A stretch of 64,000 nt of DNA from Proales similis (lineage: Eukaryota > Rotifera > Eurotatoria > Ploima > Proalidae). Location of the stretch: NCBI GenBank assembly GCA_019059635.1, contig JAGVRJ010000011.1:930001-994000 (forward strand). Reading direction: 5' to 3'. Below are positions 1-10,802 of this stretch, one piece after another. The first letter of the stretch is position 1, and each line of letters opens with the position of its first letter. A program made the position numbers and the translations under genes. The notes below the pieces were generated by a model, which was not told where the DNA came from, did no database searches, and saw only the letters and a program-made list of their open reading frames with translations.

Positions 1-1000
1 TTGAATGCACAAGCGAACTTACCCAGCACGTGGACTTGAGCCTTGCCGCCGTGCTCATCGTCTCGAATTTTTTTGGCATAAACTGTTGCCTATTGAAATC
101 GAGTTGCGTCTATTCTCAGCCTCTGTTTATAAACGAAACGAGCATACCTTGATCCTTTCCATGCGATTGCTTTTGGGAGGACACCATTGGTAGATATTGA
201 GGCCGTCCTCGAGGATAAACACATCGCTTTTGTTCAGCGAGCTTACGTTCAAAGGAACCTTTTAATAGAGCTGAGTTTTGGTATTTTAAATTGCATGAGT
301 CGGCCAAGGATCTCTAACCTCAATTACGCGAACGTCCCGCCTTCCTTTCACCATGTACAACCTTCTTGGCTGCTCGATGTTATCGGTCCTGTTAAAGCCC
401 GACTGCACGCCTCCTCGCATATAACTTGGTTCACACAAATGAAGAGCGTTTTGTTGAAAGTCGATAGAAAAACAGACAAACCGAATTCCGTCCGGAAAAT
501 AGGATTGAAAAAGCTTAGATTCGGCCATCTGGACCTTGAAAATGATCGAGAATAACTTTACTTGACTCTCTTGTTTGATTAAATCAATTCTACTTCTCTG
601 TACTGGACGGGCTTCCCGCCCAAGTGATCGTCGAGCTCAATTGCTTTGATGGCCGCGGTGCCGATTTCGTCAATACTCGAATTTTGTCCCAGCCAGTAGT
701 GAACATTCCACTGAGTAGAGTCGCCGAGTTTTTTCGTCTGCCAAATTATCGATCAAGTGCCAGCGGATGATTTAAGCGAGAATGAACCCTACATTCAGCG
801 CAAGATACGAATCGCCGTCATAGAAGATGCCTGGTATCCATGACTTGCATTAGCCGACAGGCACACAATCAATCAGATTTTGCCTTACCGTGCTGGGCTT
901 TGGGTACACGTTTGAGCTGGAAATTTTCGATTCTCCAGATCTCCAAGCCCTCGTTCTGACCGGCGTTCTCAAATTCATCTGACTTTACAGACTCGAACAT
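1..1000 (-). CDS. gelsolin/villin-family actin-binding protein, 5' part (partial)
   Basis: Seven short exons join in frame: 1000-889, 830-793, 737-594, 534-482, 424-319, 258-148 and 89-23, then a GTAAGT donor before the window ends. The roughly 210 residues cover gelsolin domain 1 and most of domain 2. Visible family motifs, in order, are [91 protein letters not shown] and [14 protein letters not shown]. Known role of the family: calcium-regulated severing and capping of actin filaments. The remaining domains, and any villin headpiece, lie left of the window, so gelsolin and villin cannot be separated here. The start is the Met of [10 protein letters not shown]; the frame stays open upstream to about 1204, so a longer or secreted N-terminus is possible. 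Confidence 0.88.
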
Positions 1001-1318
1001 TTCTATTCCAATTGCTCTAGATCCAAACGGTTCTGACCAAAGAGTTGAGTTGCACTTGCTGAGACAAGGCCGATCAAAAGGGAAAAGAATAAATAAACGC
1101 AAATGACACGACGTCTGTTCATGATTGGTTCTCGAGCTTGAGTTGACGAATGTTTGCATAGCATTGACCTTATCGCATCCTAATTTCCGCTCTGAAGCCA
1201 GCAAGCGAAATTTAAACTGGAATAATTAATGAGACCTGAACAGAAATGAAAAATTATGATCGCTCGTTTATTTCGCAGGTAAGTCAAGTGAGACGAAAAT
1301 CAGGTTGGAGGAGATGTC
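1001..1318. other. spacer between gelsolin-like start and ODAD2 stop
   Basis: This short tandem-gene spacer must hold the promoter and 5' UTR of the gelsolin-like gene and the 3' UTR of ODAD2. The gelsolin frame stays open to about 1204 without similarity. I see no other gene. Confidence 0.5.
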
Positions 1319-3806
1319 TCAGGCATTCTTTGCCTTTTCATTTGCCAATGCTAATCGGCGAATGAACGAAATACAGCCGGCAGCATTCTCCTGCAGCACC
1401 TCATCACTAGAGCCGACCATTCCGAGCAAGAGCTTTTCGAAAAATTCGATTAGCAAAACAGCAGCGATAGACTAAATGAGCCAGAAGCCATGCCCTACCC
1501 GAACGACTCCATTCTCATGCATTACAATGCAGTTTTGAGGAAACTTTGAAAGTTGATGAAGCGCTTTGGCAGTGGATCGGTGAACATTCGTGTTGGAAGA
1601 TTTGAGGTATTTGACGAGAGGCGCCACCGCATTGTGCTCGCCGAATTTCTCTCTATTCGCTCCCCATTTGCAGCATTCGGCGATGGCTTCGGTTAAATGC
1701 TGACGAAGGACGTCGTCTGTCTTGAATAGCGAAACGGTTTATTCATTTTGAGCTGAAGTGAGCTTGGTGCTCGTTGCTGGGCCTACATGGTTGGTCAGCT
1801 GGGCAAGCAGAGGCACGACTCCGTGGTCAGTGATTACAGCCAGATTCTCGCTGTCCTTGGCAATTTCGGCTATCGAGGCGCACACGTTTGCAAGCACTTC
1901 AATATCTTCGGATTTAAGCAAAGAGACAATCAACTCGAGTCCACCGACAAAATTGCGCACGATTTCGCCCGAATCCTTGATTAGCACAAAAGCATTTTTC
2001 GAATGGCATTCTTTGACTATAAGCTTAGTTTTTAATTTAAAACAAAAACCCACTTTGATGTTCTTGATACATGGACAAATTGCCCAGGCGGCAGCAGCTT
2101 GCACTTTTGGGTCGCTGTTTTTGAGAAGAGACCAGAGCAGGCGAACACCGTCCATTCGTTCTATGATCCTAGACTCGCATTGTTTAGACTGAAGCTTGTT
2201 ATTTGCTGGTCATGAGCGCCCTACGAGATATTGTCAGGATCTTGAGCACATTGGGCCAGTGCTTTGCAGGTGTTCATCAACAGCTGGTTATTGGTACCAG
2301 TCAACAAGTTGATGAGGGGAGATATTCCGCCGGACTTGCGAATCGCCGCTTTGTTCTCTGGAGTTTGCGCACATTCTGACAGCGCGCCGACTGTATTCAT
2401 CAGAACCTGTTCTCACGGATTAGTGAGCCTAGATAATCAAAATCTAAGTCGAGTACTCACATCTTCATTTGGATCGTTGAGGAGCCCGACCAACAGCTCG
2501 ATTGTCTTGAGCTGTTGGAATATGGTCACATTCTCTTTGCTGATAGAGCATTTCCAAATGGCTCCTGAATTTCCATAAATTGGCTTTATTGTTGATCGAT
2601 ATTGTTATTTCCGAATAAAATCCAGCTAACCTGTGGCTGCGGCGAGAAGCGGCTTATTCTCCGTTTTGGTGAGCATTCCAATCAGTGGCTCGAGTCCGTC
2701 GTGTCTTCTTATTAAATCGCGAGTCTCTTTTTCTTCAGCACACTAGAGCGCATTTTAAAACGATGCAAAATGCTGAGGCCCTCAAATTTGCTTTAGTTGG
2801 CAAGCTACCTTGAATATAGCATTTGCACAGTGCATCTGCAGTTGCTCACTGCCTGAGCGCAAGTTCTTTACAAGGTCCTCGATCATGCCCTCTGTTCTGA
2901 TGGCGAGGCGATAGCTGGCTTCGGTGGCACATTCTTGGAGAGTTCCCACCACAGGAATGCACATGCTCTCATGCGGGCTCTTGAGCAGCGAGGCAAGAAG
3001 CGGAATCACGCCTGACCGGCGCATTTCTTGCTTGTTCTTTCGGCTCTTGCTCAAACTCCAAAGAGCCAATGCTCCGCATCTAGCCACCTCGATGTCTTTG
3101 TCAATCTCTGTTTGACTTTGATTGTGATGCGGCATGACTTTGACACTGTCCAGCAGTGCCACAAGCATTTTTATTCCGTTGTTTTGTCTGACTACTTTGC
3201 GAGCTCGCTTGAACTTGGCCACGTTGGCGATCGTCTCTGCAGCCAGACATTTGAGATCTTTATCGGACTCGGTCAATATTCTGACCATAGTCTGCAGACC
3301 ACCCAAATCTGCAATTGAGCGACGTATCAGAGGGTTTATTGAAATTTCCTTCAGTATCTGCAGCGCGCCAATCTTGATGAGTTCGGAATTAAAGCCTCGT
3401 GAAAAGGTGCGAGTAAATTCTGGAATGAAATTGGCAATACCTTGCATTTTAGATCGTCAGTGTCAAGCAGATTGATGAGAACTTCGAGTCCACCGACATC
3501 ACGGATTGCAAACTGGGATGCCTCCTGTGCTAGATTGAAGTCGCGCATGCTGCACAACGCAATAATCGTGGCCGTCTGATTGCCTCCTTTGAGGTATTTG
3601 ACCAGTTTCTGGATCTGCCAGTACTCAGACGGCAGATCGCTTTGATCCGGTCGGCCCCGTTCGGCAATTTCATCTTCCTCGTCTGAGGCGCTGCTCTCCT
3701 CTGACAGATCCTTTGTGTTCAAGCTTAGTTTGGCTGAGCTGTAGTTCTGTGAGCGCGAAGATTTTTTGAGCACGTCGTTCGATGATTTAGATCTTTCCGG
3801 ATTCAT
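1319..3806 (-). CDS. ODAD2: outer dynein arm docking protein ODAD2 (ARMC4), armadillo repeats
   Basis: Nine exons (3806-3441, 3372-2809, 2742-2631, 2564-2461, 2406-2225, 2168-2054, 1975-1787, 1720-1499, 1432-1319) give an uninterrupted 655-residue protein with consistent phases. It aligns throughout with the C-terminal armadillo array of vertebrate ARMC4. Diagnostic stretches are [70 protein letters not shown]-like [12 protein letters not shown] and [15 protein letters not shown]; the end reads [14 protein letters not shown]. Known role: part of the complex that docks outer dynein arms onto axonemal doublets. The first about 110 residues are acidic and Ser-rich. Vertebrate ARMC4 (about 1,040 aa) has a long extra N-terminal region; here the Met at 3806 begins close to the conserved block, as in the shorter fly homologue. 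No upstream exon was found. Confidence 0.95.
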
Positions 3807-4176
3807 TTTGCTTTTAGACTGGACACAGTTTAAATACCAAAAATTGTCGAATATGACGGGGACCTTTGCTGCGTTCGTTCTCCCTAGCTCGTTCTATATG
3901 CTCTTGCCTTTCTGATCAAGTGTTGGTGTTAATCAAGTAGCCATGGCAACCGATAAACCAGACAAGTTCCCCCGCAACGCATCCAACACAGCCTTATTTA
4001 TCACCGATTTTATTTTTATGTAAAAAAATTTTAATAAAAAAAAGAAGATTTCTTAAAGATAATAAACGATTTGTCTCCCAAAAATCAACTTTTCGCTCGC
4101 TTAGAATCTATAAATCAAGGACTGAAACAAATACGCCTCTTGGAAGAGGGGATGGATGAGAGGGAGGGGAGGATTA
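3807..4176. other. spacer between ODAD2 and the Roco gene
   Basis: AT-rich sequence with A-runs (about 4020-4045) and a purine-rich stretch (about 4145-4172). It must hold the ODAD2 promoter and the Roco 3' UTR. No gene seen. Confidence 0.5.
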
Positions 4177-7100
4177 TTAGATAAAACTTCGCGATTTGCG
4201 AGGAGAGCTAGTCTTGGCTCGTTCGTGCAGCTGTATTACATTCTCCAGACGTTGTTGTAGTTTTTTCAGGTCCAGACCTTTGGTTTGTTTAGTCACGAAT
4301 AAGAGCTGAAAGAGCACTGAGAGTTCAATTCAGCTCACTTTGGTTTTGATTGACGCTCGGCTTGATGAGAAATGAATAGTCCACTGAAGATGAGCAGTTA
4401 GGACAAGTTCTGGACTTAAATTTTTGAAGCTCTGATTGGAAATTTTGGATAAATTTTGGTTCGAAAAGCGGTCAGAATGGAGTTATCACCTTTTGGAGAG
4501 TGCCATTCACCGTTAAGTCGATATTCGGAGCAAAATGGACACAGAGCCCATCGATCAAACCGAGTGTCTTTTCAAAGCGTTTTCTCAAGAGCCGTTTGTG
4601 ATTCAGTTTTGATTCGTTATTTACTTGGAAAGTTAGATCGAATCGTCTCTTCAAATAGCTGCAGAACAGGCAAAGCGAGTGCCCAAAGCTGATCTATATC
4701 GATTGTGTTGCTTTGTTCATCAGCCTCTTCTTCTCTCGAATTGGCCAGAATTCGCTGGTAGCTTATTGTGTAAAACTCAAGCTGAACCATTTCAACTCCT
4801 TGTTCGTCGCTTCGATTGGTAATCAAAAGGCTAGTGCAAGGCAAGATTGATTGGAAAAGTTGAAACAACGTTAGAGTCGGAGTAAATTACCCGATCGCTT
4901 CATCTTCTGAATGAGCCAGTATGAAATCATTTAAATGCTGTTGGAATAGAAGCTCAACGTTGAGGAAAAGCTTCACACTGAACTTTTCGAATATTCCGGC
5001 CATTAGTCCCCAGGGAAACGTGTACTTTTGAGCAATTCGAGGCAAAACGTGTCGCATTGCGCCTTTTTTAAGCCCAGACTCGACAGCTGAGTCGAGAGCC
5101 CTTTGGCATTTTTTGAAGTAGACCTGCCTGATCGAGTCAAGCTGAATCTGATCGTCAAGTTTAGGCAGGTAGAACGGGATGACAAAATATTCGACGGTCG
5201 GAATTGTGATTTTGGCCGAAGGCAGCGACGAGATGACTGAGACGCTATCCGAAGAGTTTACGCCCAACAAGTCAGAGTCAAGGCCCCAAAAATTGCGTAG
5301 CATGAGTCTGAGCTTGTCTCTGCTCACAAGTGGATAAGCAGCAAACAAGTAAAATGAGAATAGTAGAGCCGTTTCGAGTATGGCTTGGAGACTGTCGCTG
5401 ATTATGATCGGGGCCCAGATAAGACGAAGAAGATCAATGTGCACAAGACCTTTTTCGAGTAGCTCTTGCTGGAGCTGAGACAAGCGTGTTTGATTTACTG
5501 TGTCTGGCAACAATTTCTCCCTCAGTGCCTGCGTATGAGAGTCGCTAAAGTTGTGAGCAAGATCGGAGCGGAATAGAGCAAATATTAGATCGAATAGGAT
5601 CGTGGGCTGGAGGAATAGTCGATTGCGATGTAGGTGGCGATTCCTCTGCCATAAAATGCACCCGCTTGTGTGCATATAGGCGAATATTTTCTCAACTAAA
5701 TGAGCCATGCCGAATCGTTTTACAACCTTCTCTTTGGTTGATTCCAATTCGACACAAACAGAAGAAAGGTGATCTCGGCCTCGACGCGAGATTCGAAGCC
5801 GATTGTCAATGTATTTGACCGTCGGCAGATCAGCGATCACCTCAATGGCGTATCGTTCAACCTCACTCCAAAACGTTGGAATTTTTCTCTCCAAGTCAGA
5901 AAAGTTCTCCGGGTCCAGTTGGATCGCTTTTCTTATTGCGTTCATGAGCTCGCTGAGACCTTCTACATTCTTGCTGCTAACACCAAGAAAGTGAAGACCT
6001 TTGACCGCGTTTAAGTTGCTCTGAGTCTGGACCAGTTGTTTGAGGCGATCCGATTGAGAGGCGGTCAACTGTTCGCCTGCTGCCTCCAATATACTCAGCT
6101 CATTTCGAATATAGTCTATTTTCTCATTCACATATCGGTCTAAAATCGAGTCGGCAACTTCTAGCCTTTTTCGCTTTTCTTTGCCCGCCTGGTCTAGTTT
6201 GGTCAGAACCGGAAGCAGATGCAGCTTCGCCTGTTTGGATATTCGCATAAACAAATGGTCGCAGATGCAGCTCAAATAACTGAGCTGCTGCTCGTCCGAC
6301 TCCACATTCGCGTCCACAATGGGCAGGATGATTGCGTGTTTGTCTAATAGCAGATCAACACATGGGCCAAGCCGATCAATAGGTCCGTTCATGATAAAGA
6401 CAGTAACCGGAATTGACGTACGAGTCGGTGCACTGGGTTCATTTTGATCATTCAAGTCCGGAGCCTCGGTCGGAAACGTTCTGCTTGCCTCCTCTTGGCT
6501 GTCAGCTTTAATCTCTTCGACAATCTCAAACTGGTGTGTTTCGACAAATTTCGTCTCGAAGCTTTCCATGTCGTCTGCATCTGCATTTTGCCAAACGCTG
6601 GCAAAATTGGAGCAAAAGTCTTCGAGCGCATTGACAAGGCAAGTTTTTCCGCTTTGAGCCGGTCCCATGATCAAGATTTTGAAGCCTCGATTCACTTGAA
6701 TCTTTTTCGCTTCTGAGTCAAAGTAGTCGCGAATGCTTTCTAATCCTTGCTCTACAACATGAGCCGGAGGCTCGCTGATTGGATTCTGTTTGAGCTGAAG
6801 GCTTTTACTTTGAATGCTCGAGCTGGAAAGTCTTCTAATCGATCGGGCTCTAACCGTCTTGATCAAGTTGGAAGACAAGTCCACGTGGTCTGCAATAGAC
6901 AGCAAATAGTCGTTGAGCTGAACGATTCGGTTTTGACTTAGATCGAGTCTGAATATTGGACTAGCCCGGAAAAAGGACGCAGGAAGATTGGGCAAGGCTG
7001 ATAGGCGATTGCCAGCAAGGCTTAAGCTCTCCAGATTAGGAAGCATGAATAGCTCAGCGCTTATTCGCTGCAGCTTATTGGAAGACAGGTCTAAATGTTT

Positions 7101-7952
7101 GAGAAGCTTGAAATTGCCTTTGAACAGGCCTGGCTGAAGAGCATTGATTTGGTTATGGCTTAGATGTAGTGACTCGAGACGGTCTAAACTAGAGATACCG
7201 TCATCAAGTTTGGCAATTTGGTTTTGGTCAAGAGCAAGTAGTTTGAGTCGTTTTAACAGTTCAATCTGCTTCATATCAGCGAGGCGATTGCGACGAGCCG
7301 AAAACCTGGTCAGGCGGCGACATTTGAAAATCACTTTGGGTATAGAGCCCAGGCGATTGTTGTCCAAATTGAGCTCGGTCAGCCACTGGTAATTTTCAAA
7401 GCCATTCGGAAAGTCATTTTCGCTCAGTTGATTCGAGTCAAGCATCAACGATTGAAGTAGAATCAAATTGCACAACATTTCTGGATAAGTGCCAAGTCCG
7501 TTATGGCTCAGATCTAGTCGTTTAAGAGTACTCATGCTGCCGATGCGTTCGACAAGGTCGGCTTGTTTGGTTAGCTGCAAGGCTGCGTTGTTCGACTCGA
7601 CTGCTTGATTACGTTTGAGGTGATTTCGCACTCCAGAGATGGGTCGGAGTTTAAGACTCAGCTCGCTACATTCGATTTGTTCTTGGTTCAAGTGGCTAGG
7701 CCGATCCATATTTCTGTAGCCGTCTTGCACCACATTGACGCAATAAGGAATAGGCGGAAAATGGGTTTGCTCGTGAGCTGCCTCGGTCGAGCGTTGATCG
7801 CGAGCAGTGCGTCGCTTGGGCATTTCGAACTCAGCAAGTGAATTGTAGTTGTCATCAACTAACCGGGTGGGCTTTGTTTCAAATGCACGGTTACTATTCT
7901 TGTTTTGAGGCAAAAGGTTGTTGCTTTTCGGCATTGCTCTCGCGGCACACAT
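4177..7952 (-). CDS. LRR-Roc-COR (Roco family) protein with C-terminal Cys pairs
   Basis: One large exon (7952-4891) plus four small ones (4830-4625, 4567-4490, 4431-4355, 4305-4177) encode about 1,183 residues. Order: a polar N-terminus (about 130 aa), about ten leucine-rich repeats such as LKRLDLSHNGLGTYPEML (to about residue 365), a Ras-of-complex domain with P-loop GPAQSGKT near residue 430 and a TKLD base-recognition motif, then a COR-type region. No kinase domain follows. The short exons end in LCPFC...RTCPNC, which could bind zinc, and a basic helix. The switch region reads VFIMNGPIDRLGP and lacks the usual DxxG/WDFGGQ, so GTPase activity is doubtful (inference). The architecture is closest to the kinase-less MFHAS1/MASL1 type. 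Start uncertain: Met at 7952 or 7934. The frame runs further up through a CA microsatellite, which looks non-coding. The position of the intron between 4431 and 4305 is the least certain. Confidence 0.8.
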
Positions 7953-8040
7953 TGCCACCGCACAATGACGCCTAAAATAAAGAAGCGAAAAAGAAGGTGT
8001 TGCATGAATGGTCTCTAATAAGAAGTAGGCATTGGCCTCG

Positions 8041-8060
8041 CACACACACACACACACACA
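8041..8060. repeat. CA/TG dinucleotide microsatellite
   Basis: Ten uninterrupted CA units just upstream of the probable Roco start. The minus-strand frame through it reads Cys-Val repeats, which is why an apparent N-terminal extension there should not be trusted. Confidence 0.95.
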
Positions 8061-8782
8061 CTCAGACGCATGAAATACTCAATTTAAGTGCTATTCAGTA
8101 ATTCGAATAAACGACGAGCGAATGCACCTTGCAATCGAGCCAGTTTTGTAGGCGCCTGTGCCAAAGAGGAGTTTCAAATACTCAGGTCGATCTCAAGACA
8201 CAGGCACTAGTTTTCCTTGTGCTTCACGAGTAGGTCTCATTTGAATTTCTAATGAGAACCGGCATGGTCGCGGTTTTTTTTCTGTTTGCTGCCAGAGCAG
8301 CAATGCCAAACAACCAGAGCGTGTTTGTCAATTAACCTTAAAATGAAATCACGTCTGTTTTCACTCTAATCACTAATGACACGCACTAAACACATTGTTG
8401 TCGCCAAGTCAAGAGCATCTCATCCGGCCTTACTGCACGAGCTCAGTCGGTTGCCATCCAACTTGTTCTGGCTCAAGTTCTCTTAATATTTGCGTGTAAA
8501 CAATTGAACATTGAATCATGATGATGTAGGGCTCTCCGATTAAAGTGAGAAAGAATTGCCTGTCAAGTTGACTTTCTCAATTGTGGATGCTTTAAGCCAA
8601 AAACTAATAGATGTTTGCAGTTAGAGTCTTAACTCAAGTCTTGCTATCAGCCTGTAGAAGACAGAGATAAGGCCATTTACGATCATCGCTAAGCAACTTG
8701 AATTTACTTTATTATTCACTTTACGAATAGCTTACTCGCTCATGGAACAGGGCGAGGGAATTAATGAAAACGAAACCTTTTT

Positions 8783-8819
8783 GAAGAGAGGGAGAGAGAA
8801 AAGAGAGAGAGAGAGAGGG
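8783..8819. repeat. GA-rich tract
   Basis: Imperfect (GA)n purine tract downstream of the Fuseless-like gene. Similar tracts recur in other spacers of this window. Confidence 0.85.
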
Positions 8820-8909
8820 TCTCGAAAGCAAAATAAACAAATATAAGAGAAAAGTCGGTAAGAGGTGTGTGTTGTTATGCAATGCAATGTTAAATTTACT
8901 GTTGCCTTT

Positions 8910-10218
8910 TCACATCAGCTCCAGGACAGGCTTGTTGCGAAACCACCGCGGCGAAAAGTGGCTCAAGTAATTTATTTCATAGTAGACACTCAAATCCGTG
9001 GGAAACTCTGCGTCCAAGTAACTCACGCCTGGTCCGACTAAAATTGCGCTCACTTGACATGCAATGAGAAACGCATAGGTGCCGAAATGAAGAGTCAGAT
9101 ACAAGTAGAATTGATTTTCAGGCGTTCGGAAGTAATATTCTGCGCCCATCCACGTCCATTTCCAGCCTAAAACTGCCGAAACAAACATAACCAAGTGGAT
9201 TGTGTACTTGACGGCGTTCGACTCGGCCAGAGCAGAGTTGGGCCTAGCAAAGACGATTGGCTGTAAGACGGCCACTGCGATATAAATGCCATGAGAGATG
9301 AGATAAGAAGTCAAAATTGACTTTTCCGGATCGTTCGGATACAACAGATCGTCAAGGGCCTCGTTTAGAGTGCGCCAGGCTAAAATTAGAAGATAACATT
9401 TGACAAGTTCGACGCGAAGAAAGTCAATTGAATGTTGGACGATTGAGAGAAGCTTGAGTCAGAAGAATTTATTAGAAACGAGAGTGAATTAGGACTGTCA
9501 AAAAATTAGGGCAAAGTATTTTACTCACCAGGCCGGTTTCTTGCTCTTGGCTGGTTGCGAAGAATCGCTGGTAATTGTCAACGTAAACGACAAACGGCGG
9601 TAGAATAAAGTTGCTTGTGCCATCAAGGCAAGCGAACAGCAAAAAAATGAGGCCAAACGACACGAGCTGGGTTTGCCACGAACTCGGCACATACATGTCA
9701 CACAAGTTCCAAAAGCCGCGCCACTCGGCGATTACGGCCAAACTTACAAAGTACATGTAAAGGCTGCGCATCATAAATTGCAAGAACGAACCGAAACAGC
9801 CGCAGAGCTCGAGTGTTTCGTAGGCCGATTGCAGCGAGCTTTGGAGCATGTAGAAGAGTGCGAGCACCCCGAGTCCAAACACGCAGCACAACAGGTTGCT
9901 TGAAACAGGGTCTTGCACAAGCAAATATCTGTCCATCAAAAGCCATGTGCCGTACCAGTAGAGACTGACAAGAGGAGCAAACAGAAATATGGAGACGATA
10001 ACGTCAATGAGATAGAGCGAATTGTTGAACTGTTTGTTGATGTGACGGCCACGACTTATGTTGGTTAAAATGTTGACTGACTCGTCAAGCTCATAAAAGT
10101 GAAGCGATTCACTCAAATGTAAGAGCTCGTCAGTTAGAAGGGTGCCTTCCTCGCTCGAAGACGACGAGGAGCTCGATATTGAAGCGTGCTCATCTCCGTG
10201 CGGTTCTTGGCCTTGCAT
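8910..10218 (-). CDS. multipass membrane protein, Fuseless-like
   Basis: Two exons (10218-9529 and 9452-8910) joined in phase 0 give 410 residues. After a Ser/Glu-rich N-terminus there are about eight hydrophobic segments, for example LIDVIVSIFLFAPLVSLYWY, SNLLCCVFGLGVLALFYML, SFGLIFLLFACLD and VKYTIHLVMFVSAVLGW. Between them are the phrases WYGTWLLMDRYL, SLAVIAEWRGFWNLCD and NFILPPFVVYVD. That pattern (G-T-W..D.Y and a WRG.WN in a loop) is what I associate with the Fuseless family, known from the fly for presynaptic calcium-channel organisation. The assignment rests on remembered family features and is moderate. Start: first Met before the acidic leader (MQGQEPHGDEH). Its promoter is shared or adjacent with the divergent coiled-coil gene 584 bases away. 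Confidence 0.6.
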
Positions 10219-10802
10219 CTTATCTCCTTAACGCAGTCGGTCGCTAGACAGTCAGTCCTCAACACATTTATGCGTTATTTTAGGAAAATCGTAGCCGTGT
10301 TGACAGAAGAGCTAACCCGCTCTCCTTCAATAATCGCGTCGTTCACTGCTTTAAATACGGCGCGATTGTCAAGTTAATTATGAACATGACATGCAGCGGT
10401 CTGCCTATTTGGCGATTTGTGTTGAAATAGATCTTAATTATTCATTTGCACTCGGGGCTAACTTTCAATCTTTTCTTTCTTCTCCCATTGTTTGAATTGA
10501 ACGATTGAACGAGCAGAGCTTCTTGCCGCATCACTGCCTGAAGATGCGCGCTCTGACCCTTACGATTGCCATGTGGCATTTCAACACTCGTCATCGCATA
10601 CGCGAGTGATCGTGCGTGTGTGTGTGTGTGTTGCATGAATACGTGTTCTCTGTGCGACCGCATACCTCACTTCGCTTCAGCCAATGCATTTGGTTAAAAA
10701 TAATTGTTTTCATTAGAGGCCGCGTTCAAGCTTAATTTGCTTATTTTCGTTCGTTACTCGCTCGCTCGGGTCTTTAAACACCTCTGAGTCATTTAAGTTC
10801 TC
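10219..10802. promoter_or_regulatory. divergent promoter region (Fuseless-like / giant coiled-coil)
   Basis: This 584-base gap separates two genes transcribed away from each other, so it must hold both promoters. A TG microsatellite lies at 10615-10631. A run of CGTTCGTTACTCGCTCGCTC near 10748-10768 resembles a Y-patch-like sequence before the + gene. No gene seen. Confidence 0.45.
10615..10631. repeat. TG dinucleotide microsatellite
   Basis: About eight GT/TG units inside the divergent intergenic region. Confidence 0.85.

Larger units (their letters stand above)
7953..8909. other. spacer 5' of Roco and 3' of the Fuseless-like gene
   Basis: No coding potential recognised. It contains a CA/GT microsatellite at 8041-8060 and an imperfect GA tract at 8783-8819. 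A TTTATT (AATAAA on the minus strand) at 8708-8713 could serve the gene that ends at 8910. Confidence 0.5.

Noticed and set aside
7953-8057. N-terminal extension of the Roco protein through the CA microsatellite (Cys-Val repeats)
   Set aside because: The frame is open only because of the dinucleotide repeat; Met codons at 7952 or 7934 lie nearer the start of normal-looking protein.
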